From the NCBI RefSeq assembly GCF_000219625.1, contig NC_018218.1:868001-932000 (forward strand): a stretch of 64,000 nt of DNA, given 5' to 3'. The notes beneath the pieces were generated by a model, which had not been told where the DNA came from, ran no database searches, and saw only the letters and a list, made by a program, of their open reading frames with translations. Source of the stretch: Zymoseptoria tritici IPO323 (Eukaryota; Ascomycota; Dothideomycetes; Mycosphaerellales; Mycosphaerellaceae). This document shows positions 53,344 to 63,529 of this stretch, piece after piece. Position numbers and translations under genes: made by a program. How positions within the stretch are numbered: position 1 is the stretch's first letter; each line of letters begins with the position of its first letter.

Positions 53344-55870
53344 CTATCGGAGTAGATAATTACATTATTACTATATACTAATGCAAAGTCGTCTAGATAT
53401 TCCCGTAATAAATTGTTAATAAACTGCTAGAAAGTAGCTAGTGCCCCGGACAGACCGAACAGGCATACTAACTACTCGAACAGACTAAATCTAGTGCGGA
53501 AGGCTATCTTATACTCTTCGCCGGCCGCTATACGAATATAATAGAAGGCGGCTATAACGTCGACCTTCGTAAGCTATTATAAGCCCGTAAGGTTCCTTAG
53601 GGTCTCCGGAACTAACAGGAGTAGGTACCTATTATACTTCGTTAGAGCGTTTAGCGCTCGATAGTTATAGCAGAAACGTAGTCCCCCTCCCGGTTTGCGA
53701 GCGAAAAGCACCGGTGCTATAGCCTCCGAGGAACTTAGCCGAATATATCCCTTTTGTAGTAGGGTATCGATAACCTTTCTTAGGACTAGGAGTTCGTCCT
53801 TAGACATGCCGTATAAGGGGCCCTAAGGCAATTAGGGTAGTAAACTATCAGAATTCGGCCGGAGAGCGATCTTATAGTCTAGATCCCCTCTATAAGAAGC
53901 GAGCTTATCGGCCTCCTACGTCCTAAATAGCGGTAGTATGTCGTAAAGCTCCGGGGGGAGCCTACTCTTAAGCTGCTTGTCTGTTAGGGGCTCCTTTACT
54001 TCTAAGGACTTCTAAATATCCTAAACCGTTGCTATAGCGAGGGTTATAAACCTCTTAGTATCCTAAAAGGTCTTCTTAACGTCCTCGACTAAAGCTATAG
54101 CAGCCGCTATAAAGCTGCCGGAGTCCTTAATCCCCTCGTAGTTCCTCCCTTCTTCTACCTATTTGTTAGTAATACTATAGTAGAACTAGTGTTCCTCTAG
54201 TATAGTCCGGATCCTATTATGCGCCTTCTAGGGGTTCCTAAGGATTAGAGGGAAGGCTAAGTTAGGCACGACGTAAGCATATACTAACTAGGTATATTCG
54301 CTTACTCTTATCCGGAACGTAACGACTTCCTTAATCTGCGAGTTACGCATAGACGTAGTAGCGCCCTTAACACCTCTCTTCTTATTGCTAACTAAGCTAA
54401 GCCCGAGGCCTTTAGCTAGGTCTCCGTTAATAGTAGCGTAGCATTAACATCCTTCGTCGATTAGGGCGAAGGTCCCGAAGGTTTCTTCTAGGACTACGTC
54501 GCTATAGATTAGGGTACCGTTTATCTTACTCTTAAACGCCTCCTAGCCTATTATTATTGCTACGGCTATACTGTCTCCTACCCTAGTACTTCGGGAAGGA
54601 GTTAGTCTTTTCCTGTCTCTACGGAATCCGACTCCTCTTTATCGTCCTCTAGAACCGGTCCCGCGCGGACCGCGTTTATTCTAGCGGGTAGCGTTGCTAC
54701 GGCGTAGGGACATTCGCGTATATAGTGTCTGTCCGCTCTATAGCGGAAGTAGAGTCTCTTCTATCGGCGTCGCTCTCTTTCTACGTTGTCGACCTACTTT
54801 ACTCTCTACTTCCCTCTAGCGTAACTGTTCCGACTTCCTTAGCTTCTTAAGCAATTCCCGCTCGTCTAGGCCGGGGTTATAATAGTATCTCTATTAGCGT
54901 CTACCTATACTCTCGAGGTGCTCCTACCCTAAGGGCACGCGGTTACTAGTATAGAAGAAACGGTATCCTTATTCTTCTCTTTCTACTTTTTATTAGTAGC
55001 CTTAAACTAGTTAGTAGCCTTTAGATTAGTTATTACCCGCTCGACCTCCTCCGTATAGTTGTTATAGTCCTTAATGTTTGCGATAGAGGTAGTATATATC
55101 TTTGCGGGGTTCGAAAAGGTATGTTTTAAGTATCTAATCTAGACCTCGTCTTTCTAGCTCGCTCCGCCGGCACTAAGTAGGAGATCGTTAAATCTTAGCT
55201 AGTAGTCGTACTATAGCTAACTAAGTTTATGCCGGAGGTTTGTAAGCTCTTCTAGTGCGTTTAAGGCCTCTCTACTATTGCCGAAGACCTCTTCGAGTCG
55301 CGTAAAGAAGGCCTCGGGGTCCCGTACTTCGTTCGCTCCTCCCGACTCCTAGAAATAACATATACGAGATCTCTCCTTATAAGGGAGGGTGTCGTAGATA
55401 GCGTCCTAGTAGTACGGGTCGGGGAGCGTTAGTTTAAGGCCGGCACGCACTCGAAAAGAGCTTCTTAGCCGTAGTAGATAGTCTCGGAAAGTACTCGACT
55501 TCCTGTCCTAGGCTACCGGCTTCTAACCCTTAGGGCCCGAGGGTTTTAAGTCGTCGCCCGCGGCCGGTCGACCGGAGATCGCCTAAGTTAGTGCTCGAAT
55601 TAGGTCGTTTATAGAAGGGGCCGCTAGATCTACTAGGGCTCCTCTAGTCTCGGCTACTAGCTACGGTACATTCCGCTCGGCTTCCGCCTAATTAATAGCG
55701 TTCCGCTAATGTTCTAGCTCTACCTATATTATATATTAACGTGTATGCAGTTGCTAGAGGAACGTTTATAGATCGGGTATACTCGGCTCCTCCGGATTAA
55801 CGTTACCGGATCCCGAAGGATTTACGCCGTTATCCGTTATATCGTTTATAGTAGGAGTTATATCGAGTAG
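53344..55870 (-). pseudogene. Outer gypsy gag and 5' part of pol
   Basis: On the minus strand from 55870 down: a Gag-like protein (near 55,440: LKLTLPDPYY), then a His/Cys-rich segment near 54,740 and an acidic linker. Reverse transcriptase follows at about 53,810-53,350 ([64 protein letters not shown]). The RT is cut at 53344/47000 by the inner element. In-frame stops at Trp/Gln positions show inactivation. Confidence 0.75.
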
Positions 55871-55881
55871 ATCGAACTTAA

Positions 55882-56051
55882 TGTTACGGGTAAACAATAT
55901 ATATACGAGAGTTTAGAGTCTATGTTAGATATAGCAAGTTCGATAAGGAAGTAGCCTAAAACCTCGCGGTAAGCGTAGAAAAGGATGTAGGCTACTAAGA
56001 CAAAGTACGGGGTTGCGCTACGTGTTATAGAAAGGGCGCTAGTCCCTTATA
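55882..56051 (-). repeat. 5' LTR of the outer gypsy element
   Basis: 170-bp partner of 42148-42317; followed on the plus strand by GGTAG (56052-56056), the second copy of the target duplication. Confidence 0.9.
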
Positions 56052-56079
56052 GGTAGGCGAGATTATATGTCGTCTTAAG

Positions 56080-57317
56080 GTAAGAAACAACATATTAGGC
56101 AATACGTTATAGAACGCGTTCTCTAATACGTTCGTAGAAGGGTGCCTAGCCGCTAGATAGAGAGTCGGACCTCGAGCTCTCTAAGTCTAAGTCGGAGGAG
56201 AAGACTATACTCTAGTGCCGCGTATATTAACATTAAACCTATTAGGCAACATGTTAGCTAACATGTTATAGAAGGTGTACGAGACTACTAGGGCTCTTCG
56301 CAACTACTATAAGACCTATATAAGTTAGCACTTCTAATATGTCCTATAATATATTTACTAACATATTCTAGTATAAGTTCGAAGTTATTAACTAGGCGGG
56401 TTCTAGTACTAGACGTTAGGCGGCAAATATAGTAGATAAATCTAAGGGTAATATGTTCTTTATTATATTTAGGAACACGTTAACTAACACGTTTACTATA
56501 GCCTTCTATAAGGGCATAATTAAGGCGTATATAAAGTTAAGGCGTAACGAGGACTAAGGAAAGTAGAGTGCCTAGTATAATATGTTCTCTAACACGTTCG
56601 CTATTATATTCCCTAATATGTTTGTAGTACCCCTAAGAAGTAGGCAAAGAAGTCTAAGACCTTAGTAGAGCTAAGTAATAAGTCTAAGGACTCTTAGTCT
56701 AGTAAGGTAATATATTTACGAATATCTTCCGTAACGCATTCGCTAACATGTTTAGGATTTTAGTATAGATAAGGCTCTAACTAGTAGTAAGAAGCGCTAG
56801 GGTAGTAGTGTAGCCCTTCCTAAGACTAAGACCCCTACTAAGGCTAAGTTTACTAAAGTAAGTTTTAAATATATTAATAAAGACGTTCGCAAACGTGTTC
56901 GCAAACGTGTTTAGCCGTTCGCCGCTCCGGCCCCTACTCCTCCTACCGCCCCGGATCTACGCCTAGAAGTTCTAATAATTACTCGTAGTCCTAATAAGAA
57001 CACTATAAGTATATTCCGTAATATGTTTAGCAATACATTCGCTAATATGTTTAGATTAACTTCTTAGAGATAAAGAAGATAGTAAAGAGCTAGGGTTATA
57101 ATATACTATGCACTAGCTATAAGGAATATAGTTAGAGGAGTAAGACATTACTAATATATTAAGGAATATGTTTACTAATATGTTTTAGCCTACTTTAACG
57201 ATCTAGTTAGTAAGACCTACCTAAGCTAGACCTTCTTTAAGGACGATAGCCTTCGCGAGTAATATGTTCGTAGACGTGTTACGCAACACGTTCGCTAATA
57301 CGTTTACTATACCCTAG
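56080..57317 (+). repeat. Series of 12-bp-repeat introns in DNA-transposon gene 1
   Basis: Predicted GT-AG introns at 56080-56137, 56222-56271, 56448-56501, 56575-56627, 56707-56755, 56868-56914, 57009-57054, 57140-57188 and 57259-57317 (46-59 bp). Each is made of two to four head-to-tail 12-bp units of the form AAYRYRTT plus four bases. Most contain CTAAC or CTAAT close to the acceptor (GCTAACATGTTTAG and similar). A further cluster at 56341-56371 has a good acceptor but a mutated donor. Sequence between introns reads as coding segments, and frames agree only after removing the introns. Confidence 0.7.
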
Positions 57318-59886
57318 AATATGTTCTTTTTCTTCCGCCGTATAATAGCATTACCTCCGCTATTATGTTAGAGAACATGTTCGACTTCTCCCTTAGGTTT
57401 TAGGGCGAGAAAACTCCGTTTAATAGTTTTAGAAAAAACTAAATACTAATACTAATGTTTAACTATATAATATATTTAACAATATGTTCGTTAACGTAAT
57501 CTATAACATGTTTTATCTATAAATCTAGGCCTAATCCTTGCCTAAAAAAAGGCCCGAAAAAAGAGAACCGGACTAAGGAGTCTAACGGTCGGGGAAACGT
57601 ATTCGGTAATATGCCCTTAAACATGTTAAGCAACATGTTAATTACTTATATCCGGCGTATATACCTCTAAAGGTCTCCTAAGTAGATTATACGCCTTACT
57701 ATATATATTTCGAGCTCCTAGACTAAGTAAGAGCATATATCTTATATATAGGGCCTAATTATATATAGTTATTAAATATATCTAGTTGTTGTACTCGAAA
57801 GTAAGCTTTATAACTTTTGCTACTTGTAATAGTCCCCTCTATATAAATACCTAGTATGTATTTAACTACGGCTCGATAGAGCGAGATATAATATAAAAGA
57901 GTATCTATTTATCCTATAGAGGCTCTATAAATTAAAAGACCTTATAGCGTAGGCATTCGGTATAGCTAATAGACCTAATATATTACCTAACATGTTCGTT
58001 AGGGTTAGCCGGCCCTATACTAGACTCCTTCGTCCGGTTAGAATAAAAGGGGGCAGGCGTAGGGCAACGAATATATCGAGGAATACGTTCGTAAATACGT
58101 TTAGTAATATGTTACGGTACACCCTCTCGTTCCTTACGCTTATTCTTAATTTCCTTCGCCCGGGCATTAGCCTATACCTCCCGAACCCTTACCTAAAGTA
58201 TTTAAACCTCGTATATAGCCCTCTACCTTTCCTAGTAATTAGGATCCTAGCTCTCGGCCTTACGCGAAGGTACGGCCCTAAAAAGTATATTAATATATTA
58301 TATAATATATTCGCGAACGTATTTACGTACGTATTAGTAGCCGTTATAAACGAGATAGACAATTCCGCTAAAGGGGAGTCGTCCCGCATTAAAGACGGCG
58401 GTTACATTACTCCTCCGCTAGTATCCCGTAGAACATTCTCCGATATAGCCCTTTATAGTAGGCTTAGCCGTATCTAACTAGATAGAGGCGCTACTAAACG
58501 CGATACTAAACGCGATGCCGAACGTAATAACGAACGCGTTCGAGGGGAAGACCCCCTCCTTACGCGCTTTAGTGTACTCCCGCCCTATATAGCCCCTTCG
58601 GATAGAGTACTCCTACGCCGGCCGGACTCGGTCTCCTCGCCTAGAAAGTAGGTAGCCTCCCGTTCGCGTTTAGTATCGTATTTAGGGGCATTATTAAAGT
58701 CTAGGGAGCTCCTCTAGTTAGGATCGTCGTCGTGCCGCTCGTTAATTGCCTACTAGATCGCCGTAATCTTTTTATTTCGCCTATTCCCTAATAGGCGTTA
58801 GCGAATATATTAGGTAACATATTACTTAATATATTAATAAACGTCTTCTACGACGTAATTCTTACCCTTATAGTCTAATACTTACGCGCCCTTATATTAA
58901 CATCGGCATACCGCGACGCTATAGATAGATTCCGGAATAAATAGAGAGTGCCCTACTTCTTCCGGGTAAAGTACTAGTTATAGTCCCTTAAGTTAAGAAT
59001 CCGGGATCTAGATACGTTAGTAAACATATTCGTAAACATCTTCGTAAATGTATTAAGTAGAACCTTACTTCTTAATTGCTAGCTTTATTTTCTACCGTCG
59101 CCCTATTACGTTACTCTTATACCCGGTCTACTCGTTAGAATTCGTATGTTTACGAACGCGATCGTATAGATCTTTGTCTATCTTCGTATAGTTTCGGTTA
59201 ATCGTAGCCGTAATAATAGGGTTACTCTTATTCCGGGCCTAGTTCTAGACGCGCTCGTCTTACTCGAAGTCTAATAATAGATTAGCGAAAGCATTAATAA
59301 ATATATTATTAAACATATTAAGTAATATGTCTCGAAACATACTCTTTAGGATGTTTACTAGCGCCTAGTACTCCTCCTTTAACTAAATATTGGTAAGAGC
59401 TAGTATCCGGTACTAGATACCGTCCTCGGGCTAATACTTTCCTATCCGTTCTTCGATCTTCCGTTTAAAGTATACGCGACAGAGTACGAGGGTATAGAGG
59501 AGGTGCTTGTACTAAGGGCGATTCTAGGAATCGATAGAGGCTAGGTAGTTCCTAAACCCTATTTAATAAATTAGTAAATATGTTCGTTAACGTATCCGCA
59601 AACGCGTTCGGTAACGTATTAAAGGATCCGTTCCCCTTACTATAATACTAAGTCCCGCTCTAGTCTATAATAACTACGTAGAAGGCCTTCGTATCCGGCC
59701 CGGATATATACTTCTATACGATAGGCCGCTTTATTACCTCCTAAATACGTTTAAAAAGACGTCGAAAGGTAACTTCGTAGGTCGTCGCATTCTTAGTTCT
59801 AATAATAACCCGAGCTATTATTATAACTACGAAGTTAGTACGAACACGCTAGAAAACACGTTCGTAAATATGTCTATAAACATATT

Positions 59887-59970
59887 AGGTTTCCCCTTTA
59901 AGCGAAGCTAGACGCCTAGGTATCTAAGATCGGACTAGGGCGTCTAGCTCCGCTAAAAAAGGGGAAACAT
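59887..59970. repeat. Inverted repeat (hairpin) with ~28-bp arms
   Basis: GTTTCCCC...GAAGCTAGACGCC at 59889-59915 is the near-complement of GGCGTCTAGCTCCGC...GGGGAAAC at 59938-59967. The spacer is about 22 bases. Both arms are flanked outward by 12-mer clusters. Confidence 0.8.
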
Positions 59971-61418
59971 ATTATATAACATGTTCTAGAACATATTTAT
60001 TAATGCCTTAAACTTACTTTTGCCTATCTCCTTCTTAAAAATAGTAAAGAGGATCTCGTTTAGATTCTCGCCCTATAGCCTTTTAAAAGATATATCGTAT
60101 TCGAACAATTCTTGTTCCTAGAAGATAAAGGCCTATGCTCGGTAAAAAAGGAGTACTATAGGGCCGAGATAGTTGTTAAAGACGCCTTAGATATATTACT
60201 TATTATATTAGCTAATATAGCGGGAGATGTAATAAGCAATATGTTCGTTAATATATTCTAGAACGTATTAACGAACACGTTCGGGTAAATAGGTCTTACT
60301 ATCTCGGGATTCCTCTTCTCCTACTCGTAGTCTAGGAGCATAGTACGGAAATTACGGCCGTCCGGGTAGTATAGGGCCTTCTATTTGTCGATTAAAGCTA
60401 TAATCTTAGCTGTATTATTTAACGAGTTATAAACCTAGCTAAGGGAGGGCTTCCCCTTTAACTCCTAGTAGTCCTTTACTTATCGGCTAATAAGGAACCG
60501 AGCTATTGCTAGTTAGTAGCGGCCTAATATGTTCGACAACGTATTACGTAATATGTTTATAAACATCTTATATAATATCTTTAAAGGGCCTTTCGAGATA
60601 GCTTACCCGTCGTTAGCTCCGAATCGTACATTCGCTCGATAATTTCCTCTAGCTCTTTTTAAACTTCTATCGGCATCTTATTTAGCGGCGGCGGAACGTA
60701 ATTATAAACGCCTTAAGAGATAAGAATAGTATACGGCGTTTAGATAAGATTCTTCGGAATCTAAACGACGAACCTTATAGGATACAGATATATAATAAGC
60801 TCGCCCTCGCCCTATATATAGACCTTACCTAGAAAAGTATTAAGGGACATATTAAGTAACATACTTATAAATATGTTTAGGAACGTATTTACTTACTATA
60901 TAGGCGCCGCCTTAATATAATAGTCTCGACAATCTCGTAAGCCTCTATTTAGGGGGTATAGGAATCCTCGAACCGTAGCTCTAAATAGTTAATATCGGTT
61001 TCCCCGTAAGGATTAAACGACCGAATATAATACTACCGGGTGTAGGGTATATAGTGTCGGCATTAAACATAAACCTTAGGTTGCCCTAAAACAGTCTACT
61101 TAACACATTAGCGAACACGTTCCGCAACACGTTTAGGAACATATTGCCCTTACTGTTCGTATATTATGTACGAATACCGGCTAGTAGCTTAGTTATTACG
61201 AGATACCCGCCTTCTTATTACTATACGCGCTCCGCCTCTCGAAGGACCTCTTAATTAAGTAATAGTACCTATTAAATTATTAGTCGAGGTAAAACATAAG
61301 CTCGAACATGTTCGCAAAACCAGAACATGTTCGCGAACACGTTCGGCTATATTAGACTCCTTAGTCCGGTTTCTTATATTAGGCCTATCCCCTTTAGCGT
61401 TAGGCGTTAGCGAATCTA

Positions 61419-61680
61419 AATATGTTCGCGAACATATTTAGGCGTTGCGGAAATTATCGAGAATACGATTTTAATAATCTTCTTAAAGCATAACATGTTC
61501 GTGAACGTGTTCGGTAATATATTGCTTAACACATTACGCAACGTGTTGCCGAACATGTTAGGCAACATAATGTCGAACACGTTAACAAACATGTTGTGCT
61601 TTAAGAAGATTATTAAAATCGTGTTCTCGATAATTTCCGCAACGCCTAAACATGTTCGCGAACATGTTTAGGCGTTGCGG
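61419..61680. repeat. Large inverted repeat enclosing a 12-bp array, with a perfect 44-bp palindrome
   Basis: Arms of about 81 bp (61419-61499 and 61589-61669) are complementary with a few transition mismatches. They enclose about 89 bases of the phased 12-mer array. The right arm ends in a perfect 44-bp palindrome at 61637-61680 (CCGCAACGCCTAAACATGTT and its complement around CGCG). The structure could fold into a long hairpin. Confidence 0.85.
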
Positions 61681-62610
61681 AGGCCCAGATCGTATTTTCG
61701 ATTATGTTAAGGTTCGAGTATGTCCGAACCGGTAGTTTAACGTGTTCCCGAACACGTTAACAAACATGTTAAAAAACATATTATAGATATAACTTACCCG
61801 TTCGCGTCGATCTTCCACTTATCTCTCTCGAATAAGGATATTAGTAGCTACTTGGTATCCTAATTCTCCTAGTAATCGATAGGAACCTCGGTATAGCTCT
61901 ATATTAGATACTACGGCTTAATATATTCGTAAGCCCGTATTCCGCTATAAGTACTAATAATACGTATATACGGAGCGTTATCGAGGAATCGATACCGAGA
62001 GTCCTTAGGTAGATAGTCTCTTATTATATAATACTCGGTCTATAGGGGAATAAACACGTTCGAAAACGTGTTTATTCTAGTATTAACTAATATATCGATC
62101 CCTATAGGACGTTCCGCTGCCCGATACTATTATCGTAGAGTATCGAGGTATCGCAATAATAGTAGCAGATATCGAGGTAGTATCTATAATACTAGAATAT
62201 CCTAAGACGTATACGGCCGGCTACGCGTATATTATCGACGCTCGAATAACGCCTAACCTTAAGGCGAAGCTAGAGAAATCGGGGCATTCGGTAAGCAGCG
62301 CTTTAACGTGTTACTAAACGTATTCCCGAACACGTTTAGTAACACGTTAAGCAATATGTTTCTCTTTCTTTTACATAATATATTAGGCTACCTTCTCGTC
62401 TAGTAGGGTAATTATATAAGTAGCCTCAAAAAGATCGTCCTCGTTATAGAGCCTATTAGTACACAAAGCCTTAAGTAAATCTATAGTAAAGAAAGGTGTA
62501 ATTTTACGTAATATTTTACAAAACAGCGTCGCGATGCTGCGTATAAAGATTTTTTACTAATGCCAAGCCTACCCCTTACTTCCTCGGCCGACCCTAAACG
62601 CGAAAATGTC

Positions 62611-62664
62611 GGAATTTGACTAGTCGGCTTGGCATGTGCGACTGGTCGGCCGGGCTGTATACAC
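62611..62664 (-). repeat. Right terminal inverted repeat of the DNA transposon
   Basis: Reverse complement begins GTGTATACAGCCCGGCCGAC and matches the left end. It is followed directly by CTTCAAATC (62665-62673), the second target-duplication copy. Confidence 0.75.
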
Positions 62665-63529
62665 CTTCAAATCTGGGGCTTTTGACCCTGTTCCTGGCTG
62701 GAAGAATCGGGACTGTTGAGATTCTCTTTCTCGCTGGAGTTCCTGGACGATGTCCACAATCTGCGCTCCGCTAGGAATAATCATCCTTCGCTAAACACAC
62801 ACATGTGGCCTGTCGTGCCCAATGCGGCGTTGTAGCGATCGGCACCCGTTGTCTTTTGCTTCTCAAGTCAGTTTGCGAAGACCTCCATACCAGGTCATCC
62901 CTTTCGCCTTGTTGGTCGGTCCTTTTTGATGCTGGCATGAGATCATCCGGCGCTGTGGAGGTCGCTGCGATTGAATGCCGAATCGGCCCCAGAGAGTGGC
63001 GTCAATGCCGGTTTACACTTCCGCCATCGCCCTCGTGTCTCGCGGGCACTGCAATCTTGAAGGCCTGTGTGTGGCTGCCGCTGCTATCATCTCGACGTTG
63101 ACCTACGAGCTCTCGCGAAGTCAAGCAATTGACGCGGCAGACTCTGAGCAGGGCGGAGTCGCCAGACTCCGCGTCGGCTTGCTTCTGATATATCTTCAGG
63201 CGACGTGTTGCCGACGCTTTGCGCCGATCGAATTGATCATCTGTCATGCCAGGTTCTACCTGAGACTCTGGGATATGAGCAATTCCCCCTCATTAAAAAA
63301 AGCAGGAAGTCTGGTCGACTCCGCAGATGCCTCGGCCAAAATGGCTTTGACAGGGAACTACTGCACACGTGCTGGCAGAATGTCCCGAGCCGGACAAGCA
63401 TACCCTTGCGCAATTACAGGGCATTGAAGGCACAAATGTCAGACGCTCCCGCAAGCCTTTGCGGCTCTCACTGCTGTCATCTGTCTTCAGCGCACTCGTC
63501 CTTGACCGAAGTTCTTCGTCGACATCGAC
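62665..63529. other. Intergenic between transposon block and peroxygenase gene
   Basis: Base composition returns abruptly to the genomic norm. Short open frames overlap on both strands and lack motifs. The stretch should contain the promoter of the peroxygenase gene. Confidence 0.5.

Larger units (their letters stand above)
42148..56051 (-). mobile_element. Outer Ty3/Gypsy chromovirus, RIP-degraded
   Basis: LTR retrotransposon on the minus strand bounded by 170-bp LTRs (42148-42317 and 55882-56051) and the 5-bp duplication GGTAG. Total span is 13.9 kb, or about 7.6 kb without the inner element and its target duplication. LTR ends read TA...TA or TG...TA, consistent with TG...CA after RIP. 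Gag, protease, reverse transcriptase, integrase and a chromodomain can be followed on the minus strand, with many stops. It inserted into a coding segment of DNA-transposon gene 1 and was later entered by a second gypsy element and by a 752-bp insert. Confidence 0.9.
41740..57400 (+). pseudogene. DNA-transposon gene 1, split by gypsy insertion and RIP stops
   Basis: A plus-strand reading of the segments between predicted introns at 56.0-57.3 kb gives a Lys/Ser/Thr/Pro-rich protein with scattered stops (for example ...ALTSSKKR, then TAG, then GSSVALPKTKTPTKAK). The reading frame changes across the repeat clusters exactly as splicing at their GT and AG would require. The upstream part lies at about 41.74-42.14 kb and the outer gypsy element was inserted at 42147/42148. 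The exact start is unknown. The product is unrecognised; its basic, disordered character would suit a DNA-binding accessory protein, which is a guess. Confidence 0.45.
58400..62040 (-). pseudogene. DNA-transposon gene 2, intron-dense, RIP-inactivated
   Basis: Minus-strand segments between the repeat introns read as protein with stops only at presumed Trp/Gln codons. Examples are RDYLPKDSRYRFLDNAPYIR (about 62,010), FNPYGETDINYLELRFEDSY (about 61,000), PKNLI...TPYTILIS (about 60,750), GKPSLS-stop-VYNSLNNTAKI (about 60,430) and LFTIFKKEIGKSKFKAL (about 60,030). Frames on either side of introns agree after splicing. The protein would be large and could be the transposase, but I recognise no family and no catalytic triad. 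A separate plus-strand segment at 62,109-62,290 (PDTIIVEYRG, YPKTYTAGYAYIIDARITP) may belong to a third gene. Confidence 0.45.
58278..62360. repeat. 12-bp-repeat clusters in the right half of the DNA transposon
   Basis: More than fifteen clusters of the same phased 12-mer. Several are clear minus-strand introns: 58330-58278 (GTACGT...TTTTAG), 58865-58788 (GTAAGA...CTAACGCCTATTAG), 60606-60524 (GTAAGC...CATATTAG) and 60896-60829 (GTAAGT...TTCTAG). A donor GTAAGT lies at 61797. Near 62,289-62,340 a plus-strand donor GTAAGC and acceptor GTTTAG bracket another cluster. The longest runs have eight units (60190-60288) and nine units (61492-61600). Because the 8-bp core is its own reverse complement, clusters look alike on both strands. 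Confidence 0.65.
41523..62664. mobile_element. TIR DNA transposon hosting nested retrotransposons, RIP-degraded
   Basis: The base layer of the repeat block. Its ends form imperfect 54-bp terminal inverted repeats. Both ends sit next to the 9-bp direct repeat CTTCAAATC. Total span is 21.1 kb; removing the gypsy insertion leaves about 7.2 kb. It held at least two genes on opposite strands, both broken by many stops that can be explained as C-to-T or G-to-A changes. CA and TG dinucleotides are scarce while TA and CG are common, the mark of RIP. Both genes carry unusual repeat introns (separate entries). The transposase class is not recognised: the 9-bp duplication suggests a Mutator-like element, but no DDE motif was identified. 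Confidence 0.75.

Noticed and set aside
57992..58477. Uninterrupted 161-codon plus-strand frame in the transposon block
   Set aside because: It crosses 12-mer clusters and is antisense to segments that read better as gene 2 exons on the minus strand; its composition follows the TA/CG-rich RIP background and no motif is visible.
58040..60600. 12-mers as in-frame tetrapeptide repeats (N-M-F-x type) in a protein
   Set aside because: The frame read through the clusters changes between flanking coding segments, while removal at the GT/AG borders restores it; the intron explanation fits more sites.
61492..61600. CRISPR-like array interpretation of the 12-bp repeats
   Set aside because: Units are contiguous 12-mers with 4-base variable parts, not repeats separated by long unique spacers, and the genome is fungal.
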